This document shows positions 1-11,490 of a DNA stretch of 64,000 nucleotides, piece after piece. The notes beneath the pieces are model-generated. The model did no database searches and was not told the origin of the DNA. It worked only from the letters and a program-made list of their open reading frames with translations. This stretch comes from Cristatella mucedo (taxonomy: Eukaryota > Bryozoa > Phylactolaemata > Cristatellidae): contig WPIO01000050.1 of NCBI GenBank assembly GCA_009760855.2, positions 1,526,001-1,590,000 of the forward strand, given 5' to 3'. Positions within the stretch are counted from its first letter, which is position 1, and each line of letters begins with the position of its first letter. The position numbers and the translations under genes are program-made.

Positions 1-282
1 GGCATCCCCACCATCGTACCTCAAAAACTCATCAGGAGACCTTTAGCTTGGATGCTCCTTAAGCTTGGAACTCACTACCGACTGACGTCAGAACATCACC
101 AGACATGACTACATCTCAAAAGAAGCTAAAAGGCACCTGTCTAGCAGAGCATTTAGTGGGTCCTTGCGATTCGTCCTCTATGTGCTTATGCTTGCTGACA
201 CTGTGCATGCTGCCACTAACCCATATTTACATGCTGACACTGCAAGCCACCTCTGATCATGTTATGCTTGTTGACATTGTGC
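1..282 (+). mobile_element. LINE family 1 (L2-like), 3' end fragment
   Basis: The stretch matches the last codons and 3' UTR of the better LINE copies at 7800-8010 and 58930-59140: the 'NSLP' C-terminus, the 'gcatttagtgggtccctg' block and the repeated 'gctgacactgtgcatgctgcc' type units. The fragment is open at the window edge and lacks its own terminal tail. It abuts an oppositely oriented tail fragment at 287, so two separate insertions lie tail to tail here. Confidence 0.8.
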
Positions 283-286
283 ATAA

Positions 287-405
287 CAATAATAATACAC
301 TTGATTAAGCGCCCTCAGAGAACTCAATCTCTTTCTAGGCACTTTACATTTGCTGCAAAGGAACCACGATCGAATGATGAGTGGTATTATGCTTGATAAA
401 ACAAT
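287..405 (-). mobile_element. LINE family 1 tail fragment
   Basis: Read on the minus strand it gives 'gcagcaaatgtaaagtgcc', 'gagattgagttctctgag', 'ggcgct', then a TTATTATT run. This is the standard 3' end of family 1. It is severely 5'-truncated. Confidence 0.8.
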
Positions 406-3317
406 TTTACCATACATCTTATGTGAAGTGCCTAGAAAAAGATTTACTTCCCTTATGATTCTATACAAATATATTACTATTATTAGTGATACCAACAACT
501 GTAAATGACAGAATACACAGGCACATACAGGGCAATAAATACGGAATGTGGAACGGGTAGTTGTTGGTTTATTTCTTTAATTGCCGAGTGGGGCAATAGC
601 TCGAAGCAGTCGGCAGAGTTCTACACTGTGGGCCCATAGGAACTGTAGGCAAGGTCTATAAAGGAGGACGGTTCGGGGAAAGCGAGCAGATAGCATTGAG
701 TGGGTGGCAAGAGTAGAAGCCTGACGAGTAATCAGATCCAGGTAGATAAGGAGGAGCAAAAACATGAAGGTGAAACAAACATGAAGTGGCACGACACCTG
801 AAGTTGATGTGCTGCACGGCGAGTTTAATGTTTACGAAGGACAAGCCTAGCTGCAGAGAGAACCATCGGCTAGAGCAGGCTTGATGCCAAGGTAGGGAGA
901 TCTACAAGCACAGAGTTACATAACTCAAGGCTGTCACAAGGGCACGAACTAACTTGGCTGCCGTACCCCATGTCTACGCATACCAAACTTGTGCCGTGCT
1001 ACATAGCTGACAATAGGTATCTAGCAAAAAGTCATTTTGGAAATTGACATCCAGACTCTGCGTAAGGGTAAAGAGAATGTAGTCGCCGAGACAGTTTTGA
1101 GGGGTCGGGCATTTCAGTCTCCGAGCAAGATTTAGATTGCCCAATTTTCACGTGCCAATAGAGTTCCCTTCGTTGCTCTCCTCAAAGTTGTAATAGAAGT
1201 TAAACGGCTTGACCAAGTCAGATACCGGGTGGGACCCTAAGAGCACGAGACGTAACACTGCGCACCGGAATGAGGGCCTACGAGGCACGAACGGTGCGGA
1301 TTTAGGCAATGGCTCGTCTCGACCCGACCAACTCGACCCTACTCGATCCCACGGAGTGACCACCCAACCGCAAGCTATCACACGCTTCCACGTTAGACTG
1401 CAGAATAGCCTACGTCGCAGGCACGCTAGCCTGGCTAACTACATGCCGCATAAGCGCAGCCGGCAATGAGCCAGCTCATTAAAAATGACGTCATCTGGCT
1501 CCAAGCACGCCAGCTGATGGCCATTGTCGACAGTATTCCGTGTCCTGGTGTATCGGGCGCATGCACCCCAAGCACATGCAGATGATCCTTCAACAGCAGG
1601 GTCGCATAGCTACAGCCCTGCAATCGTCGAGGTCTAGAGCAGTTCTTCTGGCTTCCCTACAAAAGATTATCTAGTTACGGTGCGACGAGAAAGGACGCGT
1701 GGGGTGGTGAGCGGGGTGGTGGGGGGCTCAGCAATGGCGCAGCAAAGGCTTCGAGCGCCTCTGCGGCGGAGCGCATAACGCAAACGCATGGCTGGCGCGG
1801 GCAAATGCACGGGCAAATGCATACGCCAATCGCCGACCAAGTCGGCTAAAGAATGTTTGCTTGCAACGCCGTCGCAACCACAAAGGAATGGACGGTGAGC
1901 TGCTAGCAGTTTGCTATACTCATTCCGACACGCGGCGGCTGACACAGCTGGCGTACGCCCGGCGCCCGCGCTGTACCATCAAGGGGGCTAGCCTTGGGCT
2001 AGGATCCAGCGCAAGCGCCGGCGCCAAACGCTGGCGCGACTGGGCGCGACGGCGGGACAGCTGCGCGTGCGAGTAGAGACGTGCAAACCGACAGGGCTCA
2101 CCCGGTGGGTCTTTTTTTAGTTACTGCTCCTCCGATGAACTGAAAGCCCACCTGGAAAACAGACCATCACATGGAGGATACCGAAAGGTTTAGGGTTTGG
2201 ATGGCGGCCCGACCGGAAAGACTCGACAGTTCCGCAACCTTGACCTTTACCGCGCCATCGCGCGTTATCGAGTGAATCCGAGGAAATTAAAAGTGCACGC
2301 AAGCGACGCGAGAGTGACTAGATTTCATGCAAAGTGCAGCATTGAGCCAAAGGAGCACGTTTTAAATATTTACTGTCTGGACGTCGCAGCTAGCGCCACC
2401 AATCCACCGGCGATCGTCGCCCGTCAGGAGTTATCGCGTCTGGCTTCGATGTGCGCGGGCGGGACGGGGTGGGGGCGGGGGTGAGGTGTGTGAGTGCGAT
2501 AACACGTGTTGTGTGCCCGCTGCGGCTTCTGCTGTTGTAATTAGCGAAGCGCCTGACACTAACGTACACGCATCGCCTGTGGCCAATAGTTAAGCCATTG
2601 AAGCGGCGCAGCGCCTAGTCGATTAGTATCTCATGGCGTCGTCACTTCCGACCGCCGTACTTAGCTCGTGGCCGACGATACGCTGCACACGGACCGGAGC
2701 GGCGCAATAAAGCCCCGCTGCAATACGAGACGGCGAGGCGAGGCGAGCGTCGCATGCGACCGCAATAGCACAGCGAATGTCTGACTGACGCCCAGCCGGG
2801 TGCATCTGTTCAAAGCAGCACGTGGCCCGGGTGCTGGAGATTTGTTTGACATTTTTCGCAAGAAAGTGCGTTCAGCAGCCAGCTACACTTGAGTGAAGGA
2901 AAGACGGGTTAGCGACACGGGAGTGGGAGTGGCTTCCCACTGACCTACATAGGTGGGCCGCCGCGTGGCCAGGATTTCGGCATGGGGGGGGGAGAGGCTA
3001 AATATTGACCTTGAAGACGCGCGCTACAAGGTCAGGATACTGAAATGCGATTGGGGTAGGCTCTCGGGCCTTTCCGAAAACTGCGACATCTCATTTCAGA
3101 GGAACGAACCGGAAGCTCCTCCGCGCCGATTGCACAGAAGCCTCTTCTTCCGAGCTGCCAATCTAAGAAAAAAAATTCTCTCCTTGGGGATTCGATGAGC
3201 TTGAAACTGCGTGCCGTGGGTGTTCAGTCCGACTGGCCCATTAAAATCGCCCAGAAAGAATTAATTATCCCCAACTCCAAAAAATATCGTCTCCTCCTTA
3301 AACAATAATGGCAATAA
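406..3317. other. Intergenic stretch, no supported gene
   Basis: Short open frames occur on both strands (for example 1209-1469 and 2197-2484, plus), but none has a recognisable domain, a good start context or paired splice sites. GC rises between about 1670 and 2090, which opens frames by chance. Nothing else is supported. Confidence 0.5.
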
Positions 3318-3470
3318 TGGATCTGGTCTGGCCCAGCTGTTAAGGCGCTCGCCCCGACAAAGGTCTGGCCAAGGTCGTGGGCTCAAACCCCGTGGGATAT
3401 GTAAAGTGCCTGAATAGAGATTAAGTTCTCTTAGGGCGCTATACAAATTAATAATAATAATAATAATAAC
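3318..3470 (+). mobile_element. SINE-1 (tRNA-derived, with LINE-like tail)
   Basis: A pol III A-box-like segment ('tggtctggcccagctg') is followed about 45 bp later by a B-box-like 'gggctcaaaccc'. The 3' half ('gtgcctgaatagagattaag', then 'cttagggcgctatacaaat') parallels the family 1 LINE tail and ends in (TAA)n. The tRNA-like head is a SINE promoter, not a functional tRNA: no complete cloverleaf can be drawn. Confidence 0.8.
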
Positions 3471-4399
3471 TGTGAAACGGTACCCGGAATTGCGCACCAA
3501 AGGCTCGCCGTTCCAGCAACTCATTGAGCCCCATTTTAAACACCGCGATATTGCCGCCCGGAGAAGCGAGGCCAAAGCGAGGCCAAGGCGAGGCTGAAGG
3601 CTGGCCGCCCATTAAATCGCTATCTGTGCCGCTCTCTATGCCGAGAGGGCTTCTGCAGCCCGCCTCATGCCGGAATGGAAGTCCCATCAGCCAACGAGTC
3701 GCCGCCTGCTATGGCTGGCTAGTTCTGTCTAGGTCAAAGCTCCGCGACCCGTTGGACATTTCAACAACCCGTTAATACAATTCGCGATATCTCACGAAAG
3801 AGCTCGTCTTAACAAGTTGAGCGAATACAGAACTTCGCACAGCAGCTCTTTCGTTTCGACCGCGCTTCGCGTTAAGCCGCGCGAGGTACACTTGGCGGTG
3901 TTATGACGCGACCGCGCTGGCCTCAGCATGCGTTAATTGACGGAGGGACAGATTCGAGGGCGACAGAGGAGCAGAACCAACGCCAAACGCAGCGCTGCGA
4001 AGCGCCGTGTCAAGAATCGAGGTACTGGTAACCGGAGGCACCTCCCGGAAACACTGGCTTTAACGCGAAAGCTGACCTGAGCTCTCTAGCGCTCAACGAT
4101 AAGGATAGGCCTCATCTTGGACTGATAGAATTGGGGGGGGGGTCTGCAGTTTGTGATGTCTCACGTTTTACTGCTGCTAGCGGAGCTCCGTGGCAACCAG
4201 CGCTGCCAGATTTTGCCGAAACGTAGCGCAATTTATTTCGCAAGCCACCAGCCCTGAAAGAAGTACTTGGGCATACGTCACGCATGGGAGACAACGAATT
4301 AATGATAGAAGAAGCACACAACAGCACTTGGGTACCTTAAAATGCAACAACAACAACAATAATAATAATGATGATATTATTAATAATCTCAATACATCG
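3471..4399. other. Intergenic stretch, nothing recognised
   Basis: No coding frame with conserved motifs. A short (CAA)n/(TAA)n run lies at about 4345-4375. Otherwise unremarkable. Confidence 0.4.
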
Positions 4400-4745
4400 C
4401 CTTCGTCTTTATCTGCACAAAACAAGGTGGGTGTTACGCTGGAGAGTTTTTAAGTGCTCGCGCAATGTCCCACTGGCGTTTGGTTCGCACGCGTTGGTAA
4501 AAAGTCTTCAAACCGCTCAAAGAGAAGAATGTCTGAAGGAGAAGCCCGACTTAGAAAGACGAAGGTCAAGGACGCGAGTCAGAGACACTGAGCGGCTGGA
4601 GAGGAGCAGCCAGAGGCGACAGCTGCACGACGGCATACGGTCTCTTTTTGCAAGAGTTACGGAGGCGACTTCCCCCAATCTAGGACCCGCAGAGCCAATG
4701 CTTCTGTCACCGGAAGTATTAAAGTTAAACGAAAGGAACGGATAG
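4400..4745 (-). mobile_element. LINE family 2 remnant
   Basis: Minus-strand blocks match the 3' region of family 2 copies at 14.6 kb, 18.3 kb and 43.2 kb: 'gtgggtgttacgctggagag' near 4430 and 'ctaggacccgcagagc' near 4680. It is heavily diverged, so an old insertion. Confidence 0.6.
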
Positions 4746-5814
4746 CTTGCAGTCCTGTTGGATTAGTCGAGGGATACCGGAAGCTGAAGCTGCTGCAGCC
4801 CGACTGAACTTGGTTCGTCGTGGATCACTAGGGTCGGAGGTCAAGGCCTTTGACTTGACTTCTTGGATGTCGACGAGCTGCTCCTAGATAGTGCGTCGTA
4901 GGGAAGTCTTGTATCTCGGCGATATTTTCTAATTGGAGAGCGAAAGACCCATCTGACGACAGTACGAGAGCTCAAAGGTTAGGCTCGCTGTTACCTTAAA
5001 GACAAAGATCGTGAGTTGAACTTAAGGACTTTCTTTTTTAGACAGCCGTATCGTGGCATTCAATTCATTTTATTTTATCGTTGAGCGTCAGCCGATGAGC
5101 TGAAATCCAAGCTCCGACTAACTATCGAGCAGCGTTGCAGACGCTGCTTAGCAATTATGACCAACCTCGATCGGAATAGGATGCGCACGTTTCGGCTACG
5201 CACTAGCTCCGCCGTTGGGCGGCTTAGCGCTTTAATGAGCTGGCTCCTGCTGCATTTCGCTTTGCGGTGACGTCGCGTGCGAGGCTGCCGTGAGGACGAT
5301 CGATCGCCAGGCTCGCGAGTATTTGTCAGCACGCAAGCAAAGATTTATCGTTCAGCGGACCGTCGCTAAAGAGTCTTAGGCGATCGGCTAGTAGCAGAGT
5401 GGCGGGTAATACTAGCGGGGTTACGAAATGACGAAAACCTACGCCTGCTAACTAACAATTGAATGCGTGCACCATCCATCGCAGACACCGTCGATTCTTT
5501 GACATCCTCATGCTCGAGACGCCGGCTAATCACGAGCAAAGCCCTTAAACGTTGCGAAAGATTACGCAATTAGCGTCCGCTGACTTGAACTACTGACACA
5601 CTGCCTGCAGACTCGCTTCGCTGAGTCGTAGAAGTTCCAGCATGGACGACAACGCTGTGCCATCTTGCCTCTTGACCGAAGTTCGCCATCTAGCCACGCG
5701 ATACAAGTGTGCCATCTCGCTGCGTAACGGACTTTCTCGCTTTAATTCGTAGAGATGAGTGAGCCCACAAGGTTACCATTTAAAAAGAAGCGTAAAACGC
5801 CGGTGTTTATCACA
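4746..5814. other. Intergenic stretch, nothing recognised
   Basis: Only short open frames on both strands; no domain, repeat family or RNA gene was recognised. Confidence 0.4.
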
Positions 5815-6093
5815 GCATTTAGCGGGTCCTTAGCGATTCGTTCTGCGTGTGCTATGCGTGCCGACACTGCGCATGCTGCCACTAATCATGTTCTACATGC
5901 TGAGAATGTGCCTGTGCGTGCTGAGACTGTGCACGTCACCTCTAATCATGTCGTGCATGTTGACATCGTGCATGCTACCGCTAGTCATTTGCTCATGCTT
6001 GCTTTGCAGCAAATGTAAAGTGACTAGAAAGAGATTAAGTTTTCGGAAGGCTCTATGCAAACGTATTATTCTTATTGTTGTTATTGTCATCGA
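5815..6093 (+). mobile_element. LINE family 1, 3' end fragment
   Basis: Contains the 'gcatttagcgggtcc' block, several degenerate units of the 'gctgacactgtgcatgctgcc' type, then 'gcagcaaatgtaaagtgac' and a TTATTCTTATTG tail. It is a diverged 5'-truncated copy. Confidence 0.75.
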
Positions 6094-6285
6094 ATCGTGC
6101 AGGTTTAGCCCATACAAGGTTGCAGCGCTTGTCAGAGATTTAGATCGAGCTGTTTCCTCGTTATGCTGCCGATGCGCGATCTGCACCAGTTCCGACCTGG
6201 GAACCGCGGTGGCCACGGAATTCGGCTCCAATACATCACTCCGGTGATAATCGCTGACAAAGTCCTACCTTAGAAGAATGATAAT

Positions 6286-6350
6286 AATAATAATAATAAT
6301 AATGCACTTGATAAAGCACCATCAGAGAACTCAATCTCTTTCTAGGCGCT
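6286..6350 (-). mobile_element. LINE family 1 tail fragment
   Basis: An (ATA)n run followed by the reverse complement of the family 1 tail ('aagcaccatcagagaactca'). Only about 65 bp remain. Confidence 0.7.
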
Positions 6351-6642
6351 TAGTAATAACATATTTCTAGAAAGTCATTGGAGAAATATAAACCTTGTTT
6401 TCTTGATACTTAAAATATGATGGAGAGGAAGCATGCCAGGCGACTAGTAATAGCATGCACAATTTTTTTGCAGCGAGCAAAAGCAAACGGCAGACAATTC
6501 ACAAGGACGGAACGAATACTGTGGGGGGAAAAGCTAGTCACTTAGTTTTTTATTTTTAAAAAAACGTCACATAGAAGCGAGCGGTCTCCAAAGGATTTGA
6601 GGTTGATTCGAGGGACAGCTCCAACAACTTGAGTTAAAAGAG

Positions 6643-8168
6643 CTGGCGGCACGACCAGCTTAACTCATATATCGAAACCTCACACCTTACTAGTAAGTTT
6701 AAGTCTGGCTTTAGAGCTAACCACTCCACAGAGTCAGCATTGCTTAGGGTGTACAACGACCTACTTAGGAATGCAGACACTGGTAGAGTGTCTCTGCTTG
6801 TTTTGCTCGATATTTCGGCAGCTTTTGATACCATTGATCACAAAGTTCTTCTAGAGCGCCTCTCATCTCGCCTGGGCATCACTGGCACTGCTCTGCAGTG
6901 GTTCAGGTCCTATCTCAGTGGGATACTCCAGAGTATTGACGTAAATGGACATAGATCATCTGAGGTACCTCTGAAATATGGGGTACCTCAGGTCACCGTG
7001 CTAGGTCCGGTTCTTTTCACGGTTTATACTCTCCCTCTTGCTGATGTGATTGACTAACACAATCTAGTCTTTCACTTCTATGCGGATGACACTCAGTTGT
7101 ACATTTGCTTTGATCCCTCCCAGCCTTCGAGCAACTCGAATTCTCTCAACTCACTTGCTGCATGTATTGATGACATCCGCACATATATGGCAGCAAGTTT
7201 TCTAAAACTAAATGATGATAAGACTAACTTACTTGTTATGGGCAAACCCAGTGTGATTCAGACACTGGAAAGGCTGACGCTCAAAATTGGCTCTGCCAAC
7301 ATATCTCTAGTTGAATCAGCTCAAAATCTAGGTGTCATGTTCCAAAGTGACCTCTCGTTAGACGACCATATCAGCTCCCCAGTCAAATCCGCCTTTTAGC
7401 TTCATAACATTGCTAAAATTCGGGCTTGTTTAGATAAGGATACCACGTCCAAGCTGGTCCATGCATTCGTGACATTCCGTCTCGAATTCTGCAACTCACT
7501 TCTCGCTGGCCTACCAGCATGTACGATCAGGCGATTGCAGCTGGTGCAAAACTCTGCAGCTAGGCTTGTCTGTCGTGAGCGTCGCAGTTGCCACATCATT
7601 ACTCCACTTCTCGCCGACCTGCACTGGCTACCAGTCAAGCAACGGATTGACTTCAAGATTTTGTCGCTCACTTTTAGGTCACTTCATTCTTTGGCTCCAG
7701 CCTATCTCTCAGATCTACTCGCCCATCAGGCCAAGCATCGTACCACCTGCTTTTCGGAATCCAACAGTTTACCAATACCCCGTACAAACCTCCAATCCGT
7801 TGGAGACCGTGCATTTAGTTCATATGCTCCCAAAGCCTGGAACTCCCTCCCGACCTGCGTCAGAACATCCCCTGACCTGACCACATTTAAAAAGAATTTA
7901 AAAAACATCTATTTAGGACAGCATTTAGTGGGTCCCTGTGATTCGTCCTTGATGTGCTTATTCGTGCTGACACTGTGCATGCTGCCACTAACCACATTTG
8001 CATGCTGACCATGTGCATCTCACCCCTAACCATGATATTCATTTTGTTTCTTTGTCAAGCATGATATTACTCACCATTCAATTGCATTTCCCTTTGCAGC
8101 AAATGTAAAGCGCCTAGAGAGAGATTGAGTTCTCTGAGGGCGCTTTATCAACTGCATTATTATTAATA
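6643..8168 (+). mobile_element. LINE family 1, 5'-truncated reverse transcriptase copy A
   Basis: The copy starts inside the reverse transcriptase and runs to the 3' tail. One frame reads through 6651-8008 with only two in-frame stops (near 7055 and 7399). It shows the RT palm motif with [13 protein letters not shown] (6800-6840), a degraded 'GVPQ' box (6990) and the catalytic FYADD (7075-7090), then the thumb/C-terminal segment RLEFCNSLLAGLP (7480). Family knowledge: this motif set is typical of the L2/CR1 group of non-LTR retrotransposons. It ends in the conserved tail and TTATTATTAATATTATT. It cannot move by itself: the endonuclease domain is missing and stops are present. Confidence 0.93.
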
Positions 8169-8464
8169 TTATTTCTAGCCAGATTAGAAAGTAGTTCGGA
8201 TAGGTAGGGCCTACTGCAGCAGACATGCCTAGCTTCAGAGTTGTGCATCGACTGTAGGAGCCCTATTTCGCCGGCCACGTAGACCTGCGAGTAGTGAGTT
8301 ACACGAGTCGGAACGTCACGTGTGTCACAAAGCGGGCTCTGCATCTCAGAAGCAGAGCTGTAGGCGGGCGGGGGTCTGCAAGGCTAGTCTTCTTAGACTG
8401 GGCAGAGGATGAGACCATTTTTCGAGATGAGGCCATGCATGGCAGGCTGATATGTAATTTGTAT

Positions 8465-8580
8465 ATAATTAATTTGCAATTTGCAAATCCTAAGATAGCT
8501 TAATCTCTATTCAGGCGCTTCGCATATGCGACGCGGCTCGAGTCTACGACCTCTGCCAGACCTTGGTCCCCCGGGCAAGC
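8465..8580 (-). mobile_element. SINE-1, partial
   Basis: Reverse complement shows the B-box region ('ggctcgagtctacgacc' on the plus strand) and the SINE-1 tail 'ttaatctctattcaggcgct'. The 5' head is cut off near 8580. Confidence 0.65.
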
Positions 8581-8599
8581 TTGACGGTGGATACTGAAA

Positions 8600-8860
8600 T
8601 AAAGCGCAGAACGATGACGGTATGGTGTAGAGTCCATTGAGGATATTACCTTGGTGATGGACTTTCTGATCGTATCTATCGTGCTTACAAAGAAGTCAGA
8701 GAAGCGCTGCAATAGATCGCCACCAGGATTTTATAGGTCAGGCGCTGACCCAGTAGCGGCCAAGGCGACGGTTGATGGTCGAAATAAGCGAATTTTCGAA
8801 TTGTGCATTTGTAATTCCAATGTTCCAAAGTTTTCTTTTGTAGAAGCGCGACTTAGCCTT
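8600..8860 (-). mobile_element. LINE family 1 internal fragment
   Basis: The minus strand encodes RFSDFFVSTIDTIRKSI (8650-8710) and a frame-shifted 'MHNSK..STINRRL' segment. These match the linker between endonuclease and RT in copy C (57280-57430). It is frame-shifted and therefore dead. Confidence 0.7.
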
Positions 8861-10206
8861 AGCCAGGACAGTTTGTCTAGTGAAATGCTTGCAGTGAACC
8901 GTAGGCGTCGCGCTGCGGCGTCGCCCGCCCGGCGAACCGTCGGATCGTAGGAGCGCCGAGGCCGAGCGGCTCGCACGAAACGCAATCGATAGCGTGGCCT
9001 ACGTAGCCCGGCCCGGCTCTGCGCGCTTTCGCTCACGCTCGGTCGCTTCCCATTCGCTTGACGGTTGGGAAACTGGTCATCGCGCGGGCTGAGCGTCAGC
9101 GTCAGCTGTAGAGGCGGCGAGGCCAGCCCTGAAGTAGGCTGAAGGCAGACGAGGTGAGTGTCGGCTCTATCTAGGTCATGACTAGAGAGCGCTCTGGTCG
9201 CCGCTAGGAACGCAGGCACGCGTCGGGAAGCGACGGTACGACAAAGGAGCTGCCGCAGCCTAAGCCCTCTACCGTCAGCCCCTCGTGAAAGTCCGGCAGC
9301 CTCTCTATAGCGACGATAGAGTTTCCGGGGGGGGAAGCTACAGGGATACAATCCGCCGCTGAGAGAGCCCCTCTGCGGGCTTTTCGAGTGGCGGGCGGCT
9401 TTTTAAGTTGTTTCTCACGAGCCGGACTTACCTTATTTTTTCTCGCTAGGACCTTACCGGCTGGGACAAGCGCTTTCGGTGCAATTAATTTGCGTTAGTT
9501 TCCCGACGGGGCGTTGTTTTTGCTTTTAGGGATGGCGATCGGGCAGTTTTAGAGCGAAAAAAAGTACGCGACCCTTTCTCGGCAGGTCTAAGAGAGTTGC
9601 CGGTCGGCCTCGACCGTCGGGCACCATCGGCGTGAAGCTTCAAGAGCTCAAATAAAATAATTCTTATTAGATCGAGCACGATGTAAAGCATCTGGATAGA
9701 AATTTGGTTCTTTTTGTGCACCATGCAAGCGATTTACTTATTTTTAATCAAAAGACGCGAGCTTTGCGGTTCATCTTCGATGCGCTACTTCAGGCATTTC
9801 GGACGTGTGAACCCGATAAGTCACCCGCGCATTTTCTCCGTCTATGCATCACGGCATGCATCCGAACGCGGAGGGGAGGAAATCGATGAGCAGCCTTCTC
9901 CGTCGTTATAAAGCTTGAGCACGTCGTAAATAGCGACGTCGCCGCGTTGAATGCTGCAGGAAAAATGGTTTGTTATCGAGCAGGTAATGAGGGCTGTCGA
10001 CTAGCGTACGTCTCACTGTGCTGTTATTATTATTTATGTGCTGTACTTCAACAGCTTGTGCCAAGTATAGTAAAGTGCAGCTTTCTCTGCATCGGAGTAG
10101 CTGTCTATTAATCACCTTAACAGTTAACTCGGTAGCAATCTCGAAGCAAGTTGCTACAATTACAAGCTCAGAATTGGCTATAACCTGCTCAGCAAGAACT
10201 TCTTAC
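8861..10206. other. GC-rich stretch, no supported gene
   Basis: A minus-strand frame stays open from about 9351 to 8860 and runs into the LINE fragment, but its Arg/Ala-rich sequence has no recognised domain and the GC content makes long frames likely by chance. A second minus-strand frame (9485-9724) is basic and unassigned. No RNA gene was seen. Confidence 0.35.
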
Positions 10207-10331
10207 CTCACGTCTTCAGCTAAGGCAAAGGATCGGATACGTTTCGCGTCTCCAGCATCCGGCTCCGTGCTCTCGTATACGCTAATAAACTTGGACTTCC
10301 CGAGCCGTGTATTTTGCTTTCTCGATTTCAT
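10207..10331 (-). CDS. Candidate first coding exon, unknown protein
   Basis: On the minus strand an ATG at 10331-10329 opens 41 codons and ends at a near-perfect splice donor (AG|GTAAGA, intron starting at 10206) in phase 2. The peptide begins MKSRKQNTRLGKSKF, is basic at its start and contains VYESTEPDAGDAKRIRSF. I do not recognise the family. No partner exon was found to the left, and the flanking sequence (10340-10610) reads as short coding-like pieces in different frames, so this may be part of a decayed gene. The plus-strand frame over the same DNA (10018-10473) is treated as a shadow. Confidence 0.35.
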
Positions 10332-10857
10332 CCCATGCCACTTCAAACGTGGCCTGCACCTGTGCTACGTTGGTCAGCTGACATTGGTCTTGACATTTTT
10401 TGGATACATCGTTGAAGCTTCATTTCCGCTATCATCATTAGAAAACCCAAGTTCCAGTGACTTATTAGTCTGAGCATTACTCTCAGCAGCCTGATGGTTA
10501 GCCTTGGATTTTACTTTGGATGTGTACTAAACGCTTTCTTCAGACACCGAGATACCTCTGCCTTCAGGGTAACCACACTCGTAACAAATACATTTAAATG
10601 TCGGTAGATACTACTGAGATTTAAATTTCTGCATCTTGAGCTATTTAGGATGAGCGTTGAAGCTAAACTCGTGTAAGTTCGTTGCAATTAAGTAGAGGAA
10701 TTGGCTCAATTTTGGCTCTGTGGTGCAAATAAAGAGCCTCATTTTGCTCAATTTATGATACGAATTTGTATATTTGAGCAGGTGATTCGTGGTTCAAATC
10801 CCTCATTTTGGCAGAGCGAGCAGCAACTTTCACGGACTAAATTCCGAGATTGGTAAA

Positions 10858-11034
10858 ACAAAAAAGCTAAATGATTCAAAAGCTCCTTTTGTATAGCGAC
10901 GGATGAGCATTTACGGCTATCAAAATCGCTTGGAGCAGTGATATGGGATCGCCCACCGCAGGATTCGAACTCACGACCTCGGGACCGAGGTCGTGAAAAG
11001 CAATCGCCTTACCTAGTGTGCAATCGCGGCTCAC
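10858..11034 (-). mobile_element. SINE-2 (tRNA-derived), minus copy
   Basis: The reverse complement gives the head 'gtgagccgcgattgcacact', A-box-like 'gcacactaggtaaggc', the B box 'gagttcgaatcctgc', then 'gggcgatcc' and 'gatagccgtaaatgctc'. It forms an inverted pair with the next SINE-2. Confidence 0.85.
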
Positions 11035-11121
11035 AATTCCAGGCAAAATAGAAAGCCATGTTTTCGCGTACATTACTTACCAGTGCTTTTGCTGCGGCCA
11101 GTAATGGTCCTCAACGATTAT

Positions 11122-11305
11122 CAGACACGTGATGGCACACTAGGTAAGGCGGTGGCTTTTCACGACCTAAGACCTGAGGCCGTGGGTTCAAATCCTGCGA
11201 TGGGCGATCCTATATCGCTGCTGCAAGCGGTGTTGATAGCCATAAGGCTCTTCTGTCACCATACAAAAGAGGCTGGTAAATCGGCTAGTACTTTTTTTTT
11301 TTATT
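11122..11305 (+). mobile_element. SINE-2 (tRNA-derived), plus copy
   Basis: A-box-like 'tggcacactaggtaaggc' and B-box-like 'gtgggttcaaatcctgc' about 50 bp apart, then 'gggcgatcc', 'gatagccataaggctc' and a T-rich end. Same family as 13461, 34951 and 10858. Confidence 0.87.
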
Positions 11306-11490
11306 GACATACACAATGTCACGAGTTCGCTGCAGCGGCTTCTGAACGAAATTCCTGTACCGCAACCGCAGTGCATGTACCGCTGCTAGTTCTTATCGAC
11401 CAAATATAATATAATATGATGTATATATACATATTCATTAATACATTTTTACATATTAAATATTTCAATAAATCACTGTACCTTAGCGGA

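Noticed and set aside
1-405. Twin-priming inversion of a single LINE insertion
   Set aside because: Twin priming leaves the tail at the outer end with the inverted part upstream. Here the tail lies in the middle, so two insertions are the simpler reading.
3318-3400. tRNA gene suggested by A- and B-box-like sequences
   Set aside because: No acceptor stem or full cloverleaf; the copies continue into SINE tails. Applies to all SINE-1 and SINE-2 heads.
10018-10473. 151-codon plus-strand frame
   Set aside because: No ATG at its start, no domain, and it opposes a minus-strand exon with an ATG and a consensus donor.
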